This document shows, piece after piece, positions 8,368-17,674 of a stretch of 64,000 nucleotides of DNA. Source of the stretch: CANMUM01 sp965263365 (GTDB lineage Bacteria; Pseudomonadota; Alphaproteobacteria; Rhodobacterales; Rhodobacteraceae); contig OZ253672.1 of assembly GCA_965263365.1 (NCBI GenBank), positions 1,984,001 through 2,048,000 on the forward strand. The letters are read 5' to 3'. A program made the translations under genes and the position numbers. Position 1 is the first letter of the stretch, and each line of letters begins with the position of its first letter. Under the pieces are notes generated by a model. It searched no databases. It was not told the origin of the DNA and saw only the letters and a program-made list of their open reading frames with translations.

Positions 8368-9870
8368 ATGACAGTTGAAATGAAACATTTTATTGATGGT
8401 CAAGCCACCGCTGGCCAATCAGGTCGTTTTACGGATGTATATAACCCTGCGACTGGCGAAGTTCAGGCTCAAACCCCATTAGCTTCAAAAGCGGAAGTTG
8501 ATGATGCAATCGCGCGTGCTGCAAAAGCGCAAGTGACTTGGGCCGCTACCAACCCACAACGTCGTGCTCGTGTCATGATGAAGTTCGGTCAATTGATTAA
8601 CCGCGATATGGAAAAGCTGGCAGAAGCACTCTCACGTGAGCATGGAAAAACCATTCCCGATGCGCGTGGTGATGTTCAGCGCGGTTTGGAAGTGGTCGAA
8701 GTTTGCATGGGTGCTCCGCATATGTTGAAGGGAGAATATATGGACGATGCCGGCCCAGGTATCGATTGTTATTCTATGCGCCAAGCACTCGGCGTCGTGG
8801 CGGGTATCACACCTTTTAATTTCCCTGCAATGATTCCAATGTGGAAAATGGCGCCTGCTCTGGTTTCAGGCAATGCGATGATTTTGAAACCCTCTGAGCG
8901 CTGCCCATCTGTTCCTTATATGCTTGCCGAGCTTCTCCAAGAAGCCGGTTTGCCAGATGGACTATTGCAAGTCGTGCATGGTGATAAAGAAGCTGTTGAT
9001 GCAATTTTGGACAATGAGACAATTCAAGCCGTAGGCTTTGTGGGGTCGACACCCATTGCCCAATATATTTACGGTCGTGCCGCAACTAATGGGAAGCGCG
9101 CGCAGTGTTTTGGCGGTGCTAAGAATCACATGATTATCATGCCTGATGCTGATATGGACAAAGCTGCTGATGCTTTGATTGGCGCAGGCTATGGGGCTGC
9201 TGGCGAACGCTGTATGGCGATTTCTGTGGCTGTGCCCGTTGGTGAGGGAACAGCTAAAGCTTTAAATGAGCGCTTGCTGACACGAATTGATAAATTAAAA
9301 GTTGGTCCTTACACGGCTGGCGAAGATGTCGACTATGGCCCCTTGGTTGCGGATGCTGCGCGTCAGCGCGTGCTCGGATTAATTAATTCAGGCGTAGAAC
9401 AAGGCGCTGACCTTTTACGCGATGGTCGTGAATTCTCGTTGCAAGGCTATGAGAACGGCTTCTTCGTAGGTCCAACTTTATTTGATAATGTCACGCCAGA
9501 TATGGACATTTATCAAGAGGAAATTTTTGGTCCGGTCTTGTCGGTAGTGCGTCAAGATAATTACGAGAACGCATTGCAATTGATAATGAAAAACAATTAC
9601 GGCAATGGAACTGCGATCTTTACCGCTGACGGCGACGTGGCACGTGATTTTGCAAATCGCGTAAATGTCGGCATGGTTGGAATTAACTTCCCCATCCCTG
9701 TGCCTTTGTCATACTTTACCTTTGGTGGCTGGAAAAAATCTGCATTTGGTGACCTAAATCAATACGGCCCAGATGCACTGCGTTTCTATACAAAAACCAA
9801 GACCGTAACTTCACGCTGGTTCAGCGGTATCAAAGACGGAGCGGCGTTCAATTTCAAACCAATGGATTGA
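8368..9870 (+). CDS. mmsA: CoA-acylating methylmalonate-semialdehyde dehydrogenase
   Basis: 500 residues, complete, with a strong ribosome site (AAAGGAG) before the ATG. The enzyme oxidises methylmalonate semialdehyde to propionyl-CoA in valine catabolism, or malonate semialdehyde to acetyl-CoA in inositol and beta-alanine catabolism. Visible features are PFNFPAMIPMWK, ILKPSERCPSVP, VGFVGSTPIAQYIY, the catalytic Cys282 in GERCMAIS, and EEIFGPVLSV. The substitution pattern around GERCMA is that of the CoA-dependent MmsA clade rather than ordinary aldehyde dehydrogenases. The gene is followed by a strong terminator, so it is probably transcribed alone. Confidence 0.95.
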   Translation: MTVEMKHFIDGQATAGQSGRFTDVYNPATGEVQAQTPLASKAEVDDAIARAAKAQVTWAATNPQRRARVMMKFGQLINRDMEKLAEALSREHGKTIPDARGDVQRGLEVVEVCMGAPHMLKGEYMDDAGPGIDCYSMRQALGVVAGITPFNFPAMIPMWKMAPALVSGNAMILKPSERCPSVPYMLAELLQEAGLPDGLLQVVHGDKEAVDAILDNETIQAVGFVGSTPIAQYIYGRAATNGKRAQCFGGAKNHMIIMPDADMDKAADALIGAGYGAAGERCMAISVAVPVGEGTAKALNERLLTRIDKLKVGPYTAGEDVDYGPLVADAARQRVLGLINSGVEQGADLLRDGREFSLQGYENGFFVGPTLFDNVTPDMDIYQEEIFGPVLSVVRQDNYENALQLIMKNNYGNGTAIFTADGDVARDFANRVNVGMVGINFPIPVPLSYFTFGGWKKSAFGDLNQYGPDALRFYTKTKTVTSRWFSGIKDGAAFNFKPMD

Positions 9871-9888
9871 TTAAATTCTAAAGTTTCT

Positions 9889-9916
9889 ACGGCCACCCCT
9901 TCGGGTGGCCGTTTTT
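9889..9916 (+). terminator. Rho-independent terminator of mmsA
   Basis: Hairpin with perfect 10-base arms ACGGCCACCC and GGGTGGCCGT around a CTTC loop, followed by a T run. It starts 18 bases after the mmsA stop codon. Confidence 0.92.
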
Positions 9917-10091
9917 CATTTTCGCTCAGGCATAATCCCAAACAAAACCAAGATCTTCATATAGTACTTAAAAATGATTTACCTCCCGAATTATAGTTTA
10001 ATCATTAACAGGTCTTGTCAGAAAACTATAAAGTTTATCTAACAAGATCCTCCCAACCAAGTAGGCTGGGGGAACTCATTAAGAAAGGCAC

Positions 10092-11108
10092 TTAAAGATT
10101 TAAGAATTGCGCGATTGCTCGGATGGAAGCTTTATGTGCCGTCGATCTATCCCAATCTTCCGGATCATCACAAACGGGCTCTTCGCCTTCTTAAAGCAGA
10201 AATTGCGGCGCACCTTCGGTGCATATAGGGAGAAATGAATAGTGATAGCATCTGGGATCACAGTATGCGTGACGTTCGGCAACATTTCAGCCAGTCCACT
10301 GCCTTCGGCTCGAACATCTGTTGTAAACCAAGGAAAGCTATCGCCCAGTGATATAAACTGAACCGGGCGAGTGAGACCTTTGGCGCTTTCTGGAAGGGCG
10401 GCATAGGTGAAGCCGGGTTCACCGCGACGAAGTTATAGAAACGTTCATCTGCCATATTGATGGAAAATTCCTGGGGTAGGTTATCAAAATCTACTCCTCC
10501 GCGCATGAGAAACAAGCAATCTTGGGCGGTTTCACCGAATTTCAGGCAGTAATCTCGGTAAGCTCCCGCATCAAGTTGCAACCCGCCAGCCCAAGCACTG
10601 TCGCACCGCCAAGCGAAAAAGCCAGAGCAGTTATCTGGTCGCGATTGATGCGTTCGGAGAAATAGGAATAAGCTAAAACATGGTCAAGCGCAACGCTCAT
10701 ATCTGCGGCACGCTCCGACAGCCTTACTGTCTGGCGCGCTGAACTGTCGCCAGTTGTTGTACCAAGATGATTCAAGACCAGAAGCAACGCACCGCGTTCG
10801 GCCAAGCCAGCTGCTAGACAGGCGGTGCCATCTATGCTGCTACCGGACCCGTGGGAGATGACAATCAATGGTAGCTTTTCATCGGGCAAAGCCCCACCTA
10901 TATAGGCTTGGACGGGTTCAAATACCGCGTTGCCGCCGATTTCACCGGCATAGGTCGCTCGACCGACAGGTGACCATAGCCCTGCAGCGACTGGCCCTAC
11001 GCGATGATCCGCCTCCATAGTAAAGCGATCGAACCCGACAACCGGATCTACATTGGCGCGGGCGGCAAACAAAATGGCGAGGGAAGAGGCAAAAAAGATT
11101 GAACGCAT
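10092..11108 (-). pseudogene. Frameshifted alpha/beta hydrolase (predicted dienelactone hydrolase type)
   Basis: The 5' part codes for a signal peptide and an alpha/beta hydrolase core: LPLIVISHGSGSSIDG and the nucleophile elbow AFSLGGATVLGLAG. Near 10565 the frame breaks, and the match continues one frame over (LDAGAYRDYCLKFGE). Near 10420 it breaks again, continuing as FTYAALPESAKGLTRPVQF. Near 10245 a third shift is needed to read HYSFLPICTEGAPQFLL, then a TAA, then EGEEPVCDDPEDWD and a natural end at 10092. With at least three shifts and one stop the gene is dead. It lies divergent from a broken AraC-type regulator, the usual partner arrangement. It is more GC-rich than the window average. 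Confidence 0.85.
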
Positions 11109-11200
11109 TTCAGTTCTCGAATGTTGAATTAATGATCTCTTATTGGCCGGTATTTTGTGAATGCGCGTCCTCGAACCGGTTTTAGGTCTATAAAGCGGCT

Positions 11201-12214
11201 ATGTTGAAAATCCCTATCCCCTTTTGATGGTTGCTTTGATTTTGGGCTTTCTAGCCCTTCGCAATTTGTTGGCAAAGGATCGGCCTACGTTATTCTTGAT
11301 CCTGATCACGGTTTGCGGGTTCCAGTCTTTAATCGTCTCGCTGACCCAACATTACGGAGTAAGCTGGCTGGTGATGATCCAACCAATAACGGCGAGTGTC
11401 ATTCTACCCGTGGTATGGCTCACATTCCAATCGGCAAGCCTGCGCCCAATCGACATCAGGAAAGATGGACACCATTTATCTGCCCCAATCTTTACAACGT
11501 TCTGTTTGTTTTTCGCGCCTTTGACCCTGGATGCCGTACTAGCGATAATATTCCTAGGTTATGGGGGCGCGATACTCTTCTGGCTCCATAAAAATGAATC
11601 ATTGCCTCTTGCCCGATTGGAATCCGGCCATTTATCAGCGCGCATTTGGAAAGCTATGGATGTCCTCCTTATGTTGTCTGCATTGTCTGACATCTTTATC
11701 GCCAGTGCCATAAGATTTGGTCGTATCGAATGGTGGCCACTGATCATCAACGTTTTCACGTCATTCAGCTTGCTTGACATCGGGCTGCTCAGCCTTTCAC
11801 GTGACGCCGAAGGTACAACCAAAGTAGACCGAGATGAAATTGAAACGAACCAAAGCCTCCTCAGCAGGGGAATATACCACCCTAATCCTGCGTTTGGACA
11901 CCCTGATGGATATGGATAATGACCGGCCCTATCGCGACCCAGAGCTGTCGCTTACCCGCCTTGCCCGCCGGCTTCACGTTCCTATCAAGCAACTTTTCGT
12001 GGCCATCAACATAGTCAAAGGCGAAAACGTTTCTCGCTATGTGAATGGATTTCGCATCCGCAACGCTTGCACCTGTCTGAAGAAGGGAAACTCGGTGACT
12101 GAAGCCATGCTTGGTAGCGGCTTCAACACTAAATCCAATTTCAACAGAGAATTCGCGCGCGTCATGGGGCAGTCACCTTCTGCGTTCTTGCGTGCAAATG
12201 GATACAAGACGTAG
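11201..12214 (+). pseudogene. Frameshifted AraC-family regulator with N-terminal membrane domain
   Basis: The original start is probably the ATG at 11201 (MLKIPIPF), but one base too many or too few near 11222 puts the rest in another frame. That frame gives a membrane sensor of about six or seven helices (MVALILGFLALRNLL through SFSLLDIGLLSLSRD). A second shift near 11870 moves to the frame coding for the AraC DNA-binding domain: EYTTLILRLDTLM, DPELSLTRLARRLHVP, and GFNTKSNFNREFARVMGQSP. Regulators of this architecture often sit beside an alpha/beta hydrolase, as here. Split ORFs of 231 and 126 codons remain; neither would be a working regulator. Confidence 0.83.
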
Positions 12215-12219
12215 CTTCT

Positions 12220-12417
12220 TCATTTGCGTTTGGGCTTTAACGGGGAAACTGAGTTAATATCTATTTCAGTTTCTGCATCAGCGAGCGCCCGATAGACCGT
12301 AATCTTTGAAATCCCTAGATCACGGGCGATTTGAGCTTTGGGAGTGCCCCGCTCCGCGGACATATCTTGAACGGATACCCTCATAATACCTCGAATAGAA
12401 ATGGACCGGAGGAGCAC
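12220..12417 (-). pseudogene. C-terminal HTH tail of a serine resolvase/invertase
   Basis: The 65-codon frame contains ERGTPKAQIARDLGIS followed by KITVYRALADAE, the helix-turn-helix tail of Tn3-type resolvases and Hin-like invertases. The catalytic serine domain, normally about 130 residues ahead of it, is missing, and the upstream bases do not code for it in any frame. It is a transposon footprint next to the two broken genes and suggests that this segment arrived on a mobile element. Confidence 0.75.
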
Positions 12418-12438
12418 CCGTTTCCCCCGGTCATTGGC

Positions 12439-12729
12439 TTATCCAATGATGCTCATCTCGTTTAGAGTGAATTCGGCAACAGAGCCTTCGGTTGCGGCCA
12501 TATAGGCTGCCAGATGAGGTGCGCCCATGTGTGTCTGCCACAACTCACGACTTTCCCAGTTTTCATAGAACACGAAATGCGCTGGGTTGTCGTTGTCTTG
12601 GTGCAGATCGTAATTGATGCAGCCTTCTTCGGCACGGGTGATCTCGATCAGTTTCAGCAGTTCTGCCTTCACCAGTTCGACTTTGTCTTCGTTGGCTTTG
12701 ATGCTTGCGACGATAGTCAGTTTTGACAT
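12439..12729 (-). CDS. Antibiotic biosynthesis monooxygenase (ABM) domain protein, putative quinol monooxygenase
   Basis: 96 residues from the ATG at 12727-12729, which has AGGAAG eight bases upstream; a longer in-frame start at 12789 is less likely. The dimeric ferredoxin-like fold is recognised by KLTIVASIKANEDKVE, TRAEEGCINYDLHQD, HFVFYENWESRELWQTHM and AAYMAATEG. Relatives such as YgiN oxidise quinols or help in polyketide oxidation without cofactors. It is divergent from a LysR gene 105 bases away, which is probably its regulator. Confidence 0.88.
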   Translation of the reverse strand: MSKLTIVASIKANEDKVELVKAELLKLIEITRAEEGCINYDLHQDNDNPAHFVFYENWESRELWQTHMGAPHLAAYMAATEGSVAEFTLNEMSIIG

Positions 12730-12800
12730 GATTACTTCCTTTATTTGTGTTGTTGTCATATGGAGGGATATACATTTCGGAAATAACAAGATAAACAGAC

Positions 12801-12836
12801 ATTATCCGTAATAATAATTTGGATATACCGGATAAT
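12801..12836. promoter_or_regulatory. Inverted repeat overlapping the start of the LysR gene
   Basis: Arms ATTATCCG (12801-12808) and CGGATAAT (12829-12836) form a perfect 8-base inverted repeat with a 20-base spacer. The right arm runs into the ATG at 12835. It lies in the divergent region between the ABM monooxygenase and LysR genes, so autoregulation is the simplest reading. Confidence 0.45.
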
Positions 12837-13749
12837 GCTAAATGAAAATCTCAGGCTGTTTCTTCAGATCGCAGAAAAGGGTAGCATGGTCGCGGCAGGA
12901 CGCGAGATGGGCTTATCTCCTACGACGGTGTCAGAACGTCTTGCTGCCTTGGAAGCGCATTATGGCGCAGTGCTGTTCAATCGCACGACACGGTCGTTGA
13001 ACCCAACCGATGAAGGTCGGATGCTGATTGAAGGGGCGCAGGTCATCCTTGCCGAAGTCGACGAATTGCATGCTCGTATTCGGCACGGCGCCAGCACGCT
13101 GTCCGGACCGATCAAGATAAGTGCGCCAGTTGATCTAGGGCGAAGATTTGTCGCGACGATAATAGAAAAATTTTCTGAACAAAATCCCGCCATAACGACA
13201 GAGCTTTCGGTGTCCGATGGTTATGTTGATATTGTGCGCGAGGGATTTGACATCGCTTTGCGGTTCGGAGCGATTTCAGACACATCGCTGCGCGCTCGTT
13301 CTTTGGGCTCGTTCAAACGCATTGTATGTGCGGCGCCGGAATATTTGGAACAGCATGGCGTTCCGAAACAACCAAATGACCTTCAAAATCACAACTGCCT
13401 AGTGATGCGCTTTGGACTCACATTAGACAATATCTGGCGTTTTCAGAATCAAGCGAAACCGATGCAGGTGATGGTGCGCGGCAATAGCATCGTGAATGAT
13501 GGCTATCTGATCCGGCTTTTAGCGCTGAAAGGTAAGGGGATTATCTTAAAATCAGAGTTGGATGTTGCGGAGGATTTAAAGCGGGGAACATTGGTCGCGC
13601 TGTTACAAGACTATGAAGCTCCTGCAAAACCGCTACAAATATTGTTCCCACCAGCCCGCGCCCAGCCAAGACGCGTCAAAGCCCTTGCTGATGCGCTCAC
13701 AGAGCAATTTTCCAAATTACATCTCTCCAAATTACATCTCAATGAGTGA
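12835..13749 (+). CDS. LysR-family transcriptional regulator
   Basis: 304 residues. The N-terminus has the winged helix (LRLFLQIAEKGSMVAAGREM, then SPTTVSERLAALEAHYGAVLF), and the C-terminal part is the CrgA/PecT-like effector domain with GPIKISAPVDLGRRFV and EGFDIALRFG. The extreme C-terminus repeats SKLHL twice (SKLHLSKLHLNE). It is divergent from the ABM monooxygenase. Base composition is as GC-rich as the broken genes to its left, so it probably came in with them. Confidence 0.9.
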   Translation: MLNENLRLFLQIAEKGSMVAAGREMGLSPTTVSERLAALEAHYGAVLFNRTTRSLNPTDEGRMLIEGAQVILAEVDELHARIRHGASTLSGPIKISAPVDLGRRFVATIIEKFSEQNPAITTELSVSDGYVDIVREGFDIALRFGAISDTSLRARSLGSFKRIVCAAPEYLEQHGVPKQPNDLQNHNCLVMRFGLTLDNIWRFQNQAKPMQVMVRGNSIVNDGYLIRLLALKGKGIILKSELDVAEDLKRGTLVALLQDYEAPAKPLQILFPPARAQPRRVKALADALTEQFSKLHLSKLHLNE

Positions 13750-13871
13750 TCCGGCCACCCCAAAAAAAATTCTATACTCAGTTGGGTTCACCCACAGTTC
13801 AATTTTCATTATTTGAAAGACATGTTTCGAAGGGGTTATAGGCTTCTCTTAATACGACACTCAAGTCGATA

Positions 13872-14006
13872 TTAATCGTCTATTCTTAGCTTCACAAAAT
13901 ACGTCGTGAACCGCCCACCACCTTCGCCAATTTCTAATACACCCTTATCTCGCAAATCCGCAAGGTCACGCGTGGCCGTCGCGGGTGATGTTTTGAAATA
14001 TTTGAA
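13872..14006 (-). pseudogene. C-terminal scrap of a Fic-family (DUF4172-type) protein
   Basis: The minus strand reads TATRDLADLRDKGVL followed by EIGEGGGRFTTYFVKLR and TAA. This is the C-terminal winged helix typical of Fic/DOC proteins, in which ATATRDL-DL--KG-L and GGGRST-Y are conserved. Upstream it runs into MSKQSPFKYFKTSP, which looks like the start of an IS6-type transposase, so a transposition-linked deletion may have removed the Fic domain. Nothing else of a Fic gene is visible on the right. Confidence 0.55.
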
Positions 14007-14245
14007 CGGGCTTTGCTTACTCATTCGTAAAATTTATGCCCATATCGCAAACCGTAAATTTTGTCTGACAAGACACGTTTTACCTAGTCAATTTATTGGT
14101 AAGAAGCGCTCAAACCGTATTATCTTAACTGCTACCCAAAAGCCTACAAACTCGGTCAAAACCATTTAAAAATTTAGTTAAAAATCAACGCCCAAGGACA
14201 AAATTGGCAATTGGCAATTTTTGAGGCATTGATTATGCTACCCAT

Positions 14246-14989
14246 ATGTCACCAACCATTTCAATAATCATGCCTGTTTACAATTCCGCTTCCACTTTGA
14301 GACGTGCCGTCCAATCTATTTTTGCGCAAACTAGAGAGGATTGGGAACTTTGTATTGTAAATGATGCTTCAACAGATACATCAAAAACGATTTTAAATGA
14401 GCTGGCTAACCAAGATTCGAGAATTCGAGTAGAGCATTTCAAAGAAAACCAAGGCGCAGGGGCTGCACGCAATCAAGCTATGTCTATGGCAACAGGCCGA
14501 TTTATTGCATTTTTAGATGCCGATGATGAGTGGTTTAAAGCTAAGTTAGAAAAGCAGGTGGGCTGGATGGAATCAGAACGCTTGCCCTTTACTTGCACTG
14601 CTTATGAACGCTGGCGGTACGGAAAGAAAACAGCGGTGACAAAGGTCCCGCCGAAAGCAGACTATAATGCACTTTTGCATAACAATACAGTGGGAACCCT
14701 GACTGCTGTTTATGACCGAAAAGTACTTGGCACAGTTTTCATGCCCATTATTCGTCGACGCCAGGACTATGCCCTGTGGCTCGAACTCTTGACACAATGC
14801 GATTATGTATTTGGCCTTGATGAGCCACTCGCAAAATATCACGCGCAAGAAAATAGTCTGTCTTCGAATAAGCTCGTAGCAGCTAAGGCGCAGTGGTATT
14901 TCTTTCGCAAGGTACTAAATATGTCCTTTTTAAAATCGTGCAAGCTTTTCATAAGTTACGCCTATCACGCATTGAAGAGAAACAAATAA
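14246..14989 (+). CDS. Family 2 glycosyltransferase
   Basis: 247 residues, complete. The GT-A nucleotide-sugar fold is seen in ISIIMPVYNSASTLRRAV, WELCIVNDASTD, NQGAGAARNQAM and the metal-binding FLDADDEW (about residues 91-98), followed by RRRQDYALWLELL. It probably adds a sugar to a surface polysaccharide or LPS. It stands alone between relics; the GT8 and TupA-like genes 5-7 kb away have related roles. The acceptor is unknown. Confidence 0.9.
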   Translation: MSPTISIIMPVYNSASTLRRAVQSIFAQTREDWELCIVNDASTDTSKTILNELANQDSRIRVEHFKENQGAGAARNQAMSMATGRFIAFLDADDEWFKAKLEKQVGWMESERLPFTCTAYERWRYGKKTAVTKVPPKADYNALLHNNTVGTLTAVYDRKVLGTVFMPIIRRRQDYALWLELLTQCDYVFGLDEPLAKYHAQENSLSSNKLVAAKAQWYFFRKVLNMSFLKSCKLFISYAYHALKRNK

Positions 14990-15272
14990 GTTTTGTGTTC
15001 GACAACAAGTGCATGATTTTTGAACAAATTTTCCTACTTAATTTGGCGTGCTTTTTTAGCAGTCAAATAATAAACAAAAGCGCATTTAAACACGCTAATA
15101 AATAAAACTGAAATGCACATAATTTCTTATCAAACACAGAAAATTATGCAGAAATACGCCCGCAAATAATCAAAGCACTGCCTAAAACCTTCTAGCCGGT
15201 GGTGCTGTTGTATCTTCGAATTCTGACTTCATTTCGTTAAATTGAAGGCCAATTGCACAAGCAAAGCCGGTT

Positions 15273-15812
15273 TTGATACAGAGAAAATGGTCAGTGAGCA
15301 AAACTAAAAGCCGTTATCCACAAAAAATGCGGACAAGCCTACACAGCAATATCTCGGTGATCGTTATTTCTGGGCGGACTTCCGTACAAGACCGTATCAA
15401 CAGTCTAGAACTTGGCGCGGATGATTATCTCGTCAAACCCTTTAATATTGACGAACTCATCGCAAGGATCAATACGGTATTGAAGCGAAGAAATAACCCC
15501 CAATTTACCGAGTTAAACGGCGTCCACAAAATCGCTCAATTTGAAGTCAATCTTGACGATTTAACTATATCCAAGGATGACCAAATCCAGAACCTGACTT
15601 TAGCTGAGGTTAAACTTCTGCGTGTGCTTTTAAACTCACCTGGACGTTTATTGTCGCGAGAGTATATCTTAGCGGCGATCGGAGAAAACGAGACCTTTGA
15701 TCGCGCAATTGATGTACGGATATCAAAACTGCGGCGTAAATTATGCAAAGGCAACACAGCGACTGATCCGTTTCGTACGGTCTACGGGGGCGGATATATA
15801 TTTACACCTTAG
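15273..15812 (+). pseudogene. Truncated OmpR-type response regulator
   Basis: The open frame holds the end of a receiver domain (ISVIVISGRTSVQDRI, LELGADDYLVKPFN with the conserved Lys) and a full OmpR/PhoB winged helix (LTLAEVKLLRVLLNSPGRLLS, RAIDVRISKLRRKL, RTVYGGGYIF). The first 30 codons do not resemble a receiver, and the phospho-accepting Asp with its acidic pocket is absent. The 5' half of the gene has therefore been lost and replaced. No histidine kinase gene is nearby. A phosphorylation-independent DNA-binding product is possible, but a relic is more likely. Confidence 0.75.
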
Positions 15813-15884
15813 CTAGTTTTCACAAGACAATAGGTGTGATTTTTTTTCCAAGCCACCTCAAATGACTGCAGGCAAAGGTGCATC

Positions 15885-15898
15885 TTGAAATATTTGAA
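15885..15898 (-). repeat. IS6-like transposase start fragment (recurring TTGAAATATTTGAA core)
   Basis: On the minus strand this reads NPFKYFK, identical to the start of a common alphaproteobacterial IS6-family transposase, but the resemblance ends within a few codons. The same 14-base core occurs at 13993-14006 and 24604-24617, with looser copies at 17107-17118 and 27363-27373. The 24604 copy belongs to a longer transposase remnant. No IS6-type terminal repeats were recognised here. Confidence 0.4.
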
Positions 15899-16097
15899 AG
15901 GGTTTTGTAGATCATCAAAGACGGTTATCAATAAAATCTTCTAAATTCAAATTTGCTCTGACACGACCGCTTGGTGTCTTTCAAGTGATGGATTTATTGG
16001 AAGAAATCATTTAATCCTATAGGTAGGCAGGAGATGGGCGGAAATCGTTTTGATATAGATAGCTTTGGATGTACGCCTAATTTTGTGAGCTAGATAA

Positions 16098-16628
16098 ATG
16101 CAATTAAACTTGGAAGAGTATAGAAAACACCCTTTGTTTCCTTTCTCGGATTTTCGTACAAATGATGCTTCTTTTTTGCTGCTTGAGCTTTTTTGGACTC
16201 AGGTTGCGCGTGAGGCACTGGGAGATGAATTATCGTCAAAAGTGGAGCCATTAATGGCTTGTGAACGTGATAATGGAGATGAACCATTTTACAATCCCAT
16301 TATGTTAGACTTTTGGATTCCGAAAATAAGAAGAGGGGCAAAAATTGAATTACGTGAAAATTATGAAAATGATGTATTAATTGAAGACTCATCCGGAGAT
16401 CAGAGGTTTACGGCATATTTTTCATTTTCTGCGTATTTGCAAAAGCGAGGCATTACGGGACCAGATGATGAGATTGATCAAATAGTTTTTAGTTCAGATT
16501 TGACAAATAACGCTATTAAATCTGTTCAAAACGGTTTGCGTGCTTTCTTAGTATCTAGAATTAAATGTCACGAAATGGAGGATATGATTAATAATCATTT
16601 TACGACTATAAAGAATTACCGCTACTGA
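16098..16628 (+). CDS. Hypothetical protein, 176 residues
   Basis: I do not recognise a family. The product is acidic and soluble, with no signal peptide or membrane helix, and opens MQLNLEEYRKHPLFPFSDF. The region is AT-rich and lies between relics. Directly after the TGA, a +1 frame continues with AEWVDYYDRMYPDDDE and stops at 16680, so the original C-terminus may have been longer. A polymorphic toxin immunity or cargo protein is conceivable from composition and context, but that is only a guess. Confidence 0.5.
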   Translation: MQLNLEEYRKHPLFPFSDFRTNDASFLLLELFWTQVAREALGDELSSKVEPLMACERDNGDEPFYNPIMLDFWIPKIRRGAKIELRENYENDVLIEDSSGDQRFTAYFSFSAYLQKRGITGPDDEIDQIVFSSDLTNNAIKSVQNGLRAFLVSRIKCHEMEDMINNHFTTIKNYRY

Positions 16629-16683
16629 AGCGGAATGGGTCGATTACTACGACCGCATGTATCCAGATGATGATGAATGAATT

Positions 16684-16908
16684 ATGTGGCTTTCACGATT
16701 GGATTTTGAAAATTGCGTTAAAGACGACATAAATCGATATGAAATTTTGTCGGAATTTGAAATTTCCTCAGAAGGAAGTCAGTATTTAATTTTCAGAGAT
16801 CAATCAATTATTGACTTTATTTTTGTGCATCATGTGGATGTATTTCAAATTGGTTATTGGATACAGCCCGCCAGTCGGGATGAAAAAATCTGTGCGTTAT
16901 TTACGTGA
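16684..16908 (+). CDS. Small hypothetical protein, 74 residues
   Basis: Unrecognised. It is rich in aromatic and acidic residues (SQYLIFRDQSIIDFIF, DVFQIGYWIQPASRDEK). It starts 55 bases after the preceding 176-residue ORF in the same direction and may be co-transcribed. Small acidic, aromatic-rich proteins behind a larger unknown ORF are often immunity proteins, but no toxin domain is visible. It could also be a fragment. Confidence 0.4.
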   Translation: MWLSRLDFENCVKDDINRYEILSEFEISSEGSQYLIFRDQSIIDFIFVHHVDVFQIGYWIQPASRDEKICALFT

Positions 16909-17401
16909 ATCAATATAAATGGTCAGAACTACTCGCCCAAAGTTGATTCTAGCAAAAATTATAACTCAATATGTGCCAAGTAAAAAATTTTAATTAAATT
17001 AAATTTCAGATTAATAGCAAAAAAAACCAATAAGCATTGCCTTTTCATCTAGAGAACTGAGCCGCGCCTATATTTCAATTTCCGATTAATTTCGCGGGTG
17101 CTGTCTTATAATATTTGAAAAGATTTTTCTGGCGCATGCTTCAAAATTGCCCCCTACACATTCAATTCGCTAGGTTAATTTGATTGGAACCGAAGCTTAC
17201 GAACTTCATCAGGGCCGACGGTATACAACTCCACACAGCAGAGCCAGACATATAACCGTTGCCTGCGAAAAATCATCAAATACCAATCTATCCCTTTACA
17301 AAAACCGAACCATCAACACATGACAATCTCTAAACACATATTAACGTTGGGCCATAGATACTTCGCTTCCAAGCATGCAAGTCTAAACGCTCATAACCCA
17401 T
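16909..17401. other. AT-rich gene-free stretch
   Basis: No supported gene. Around 17100-17130 the minus strand reads KNLFKYYKTAPAK, a weak echo of the IS6-type transposase start seen elsewhere in the window. The right end (17250-17400) is only the downstream side of the convergent DUF6525 gene. Confidence 0.35.
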
Positions 17402-17674
17402 TCACTCCGAAATGGGAGCTAACGTCCAAGAGTTTATACGATCTTTGGCCAGCATTTGCGCCTCAGCGCGATCCAGTCTCTCAAGAATTTTCTCAATACT
17501 CTCACCCTGCGCCCTTCCTTTTTTCCAAACTCTAAGGCAGGAATGCGGCGACCAAGGCAATACCGCATGCGCCAGCCAGTTTTTAAGGGGTAAGGGAAGG
17601 CTATCAAAGAATAGCATCGTATTCCCATTGCGCCTACGCTTTCGAAGCGATGTCATTCCAAGATTTCCGTTCAA
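17402..17674 (-). CDS. DUF6525-like small protein, last gene of the zinc-linked cluster
   Basis: 90 residues from a TTG at 17672-17674 that overlaps the TGA of the DUF1826 gene, giving MNGNLGMTSLRKRRRNGN. The pattern NLG-TSLRKRRR, then LPLPLKNWLAHAVLPWSP and ERLDRAEAQMLAKDRI, matches what I recall of DUF6525, an uncharacterised alphaproteobacterial family. The coupled start implies co-translation with DUF1826 and ZigA. The function is unknown; zinc economy is inferred from context only. Confidence 0.65.
   Translation of the reverse strand: MNGNLGMTSLRKRRRNGNTMLFFDSLPLPLKNWLAHAVLPWSPHSCLRVWKKGRAQGESIEKILERLDRAEAQMLAKDRINSWTLAPISE

Noticed and set aside
10030..10080. Hairpin-like CCTCCCA...TGGGGG stretch as a terminator
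   Set aside because: The arms are short and imperfect and there is no T run; it also lies behind a pseudogene.
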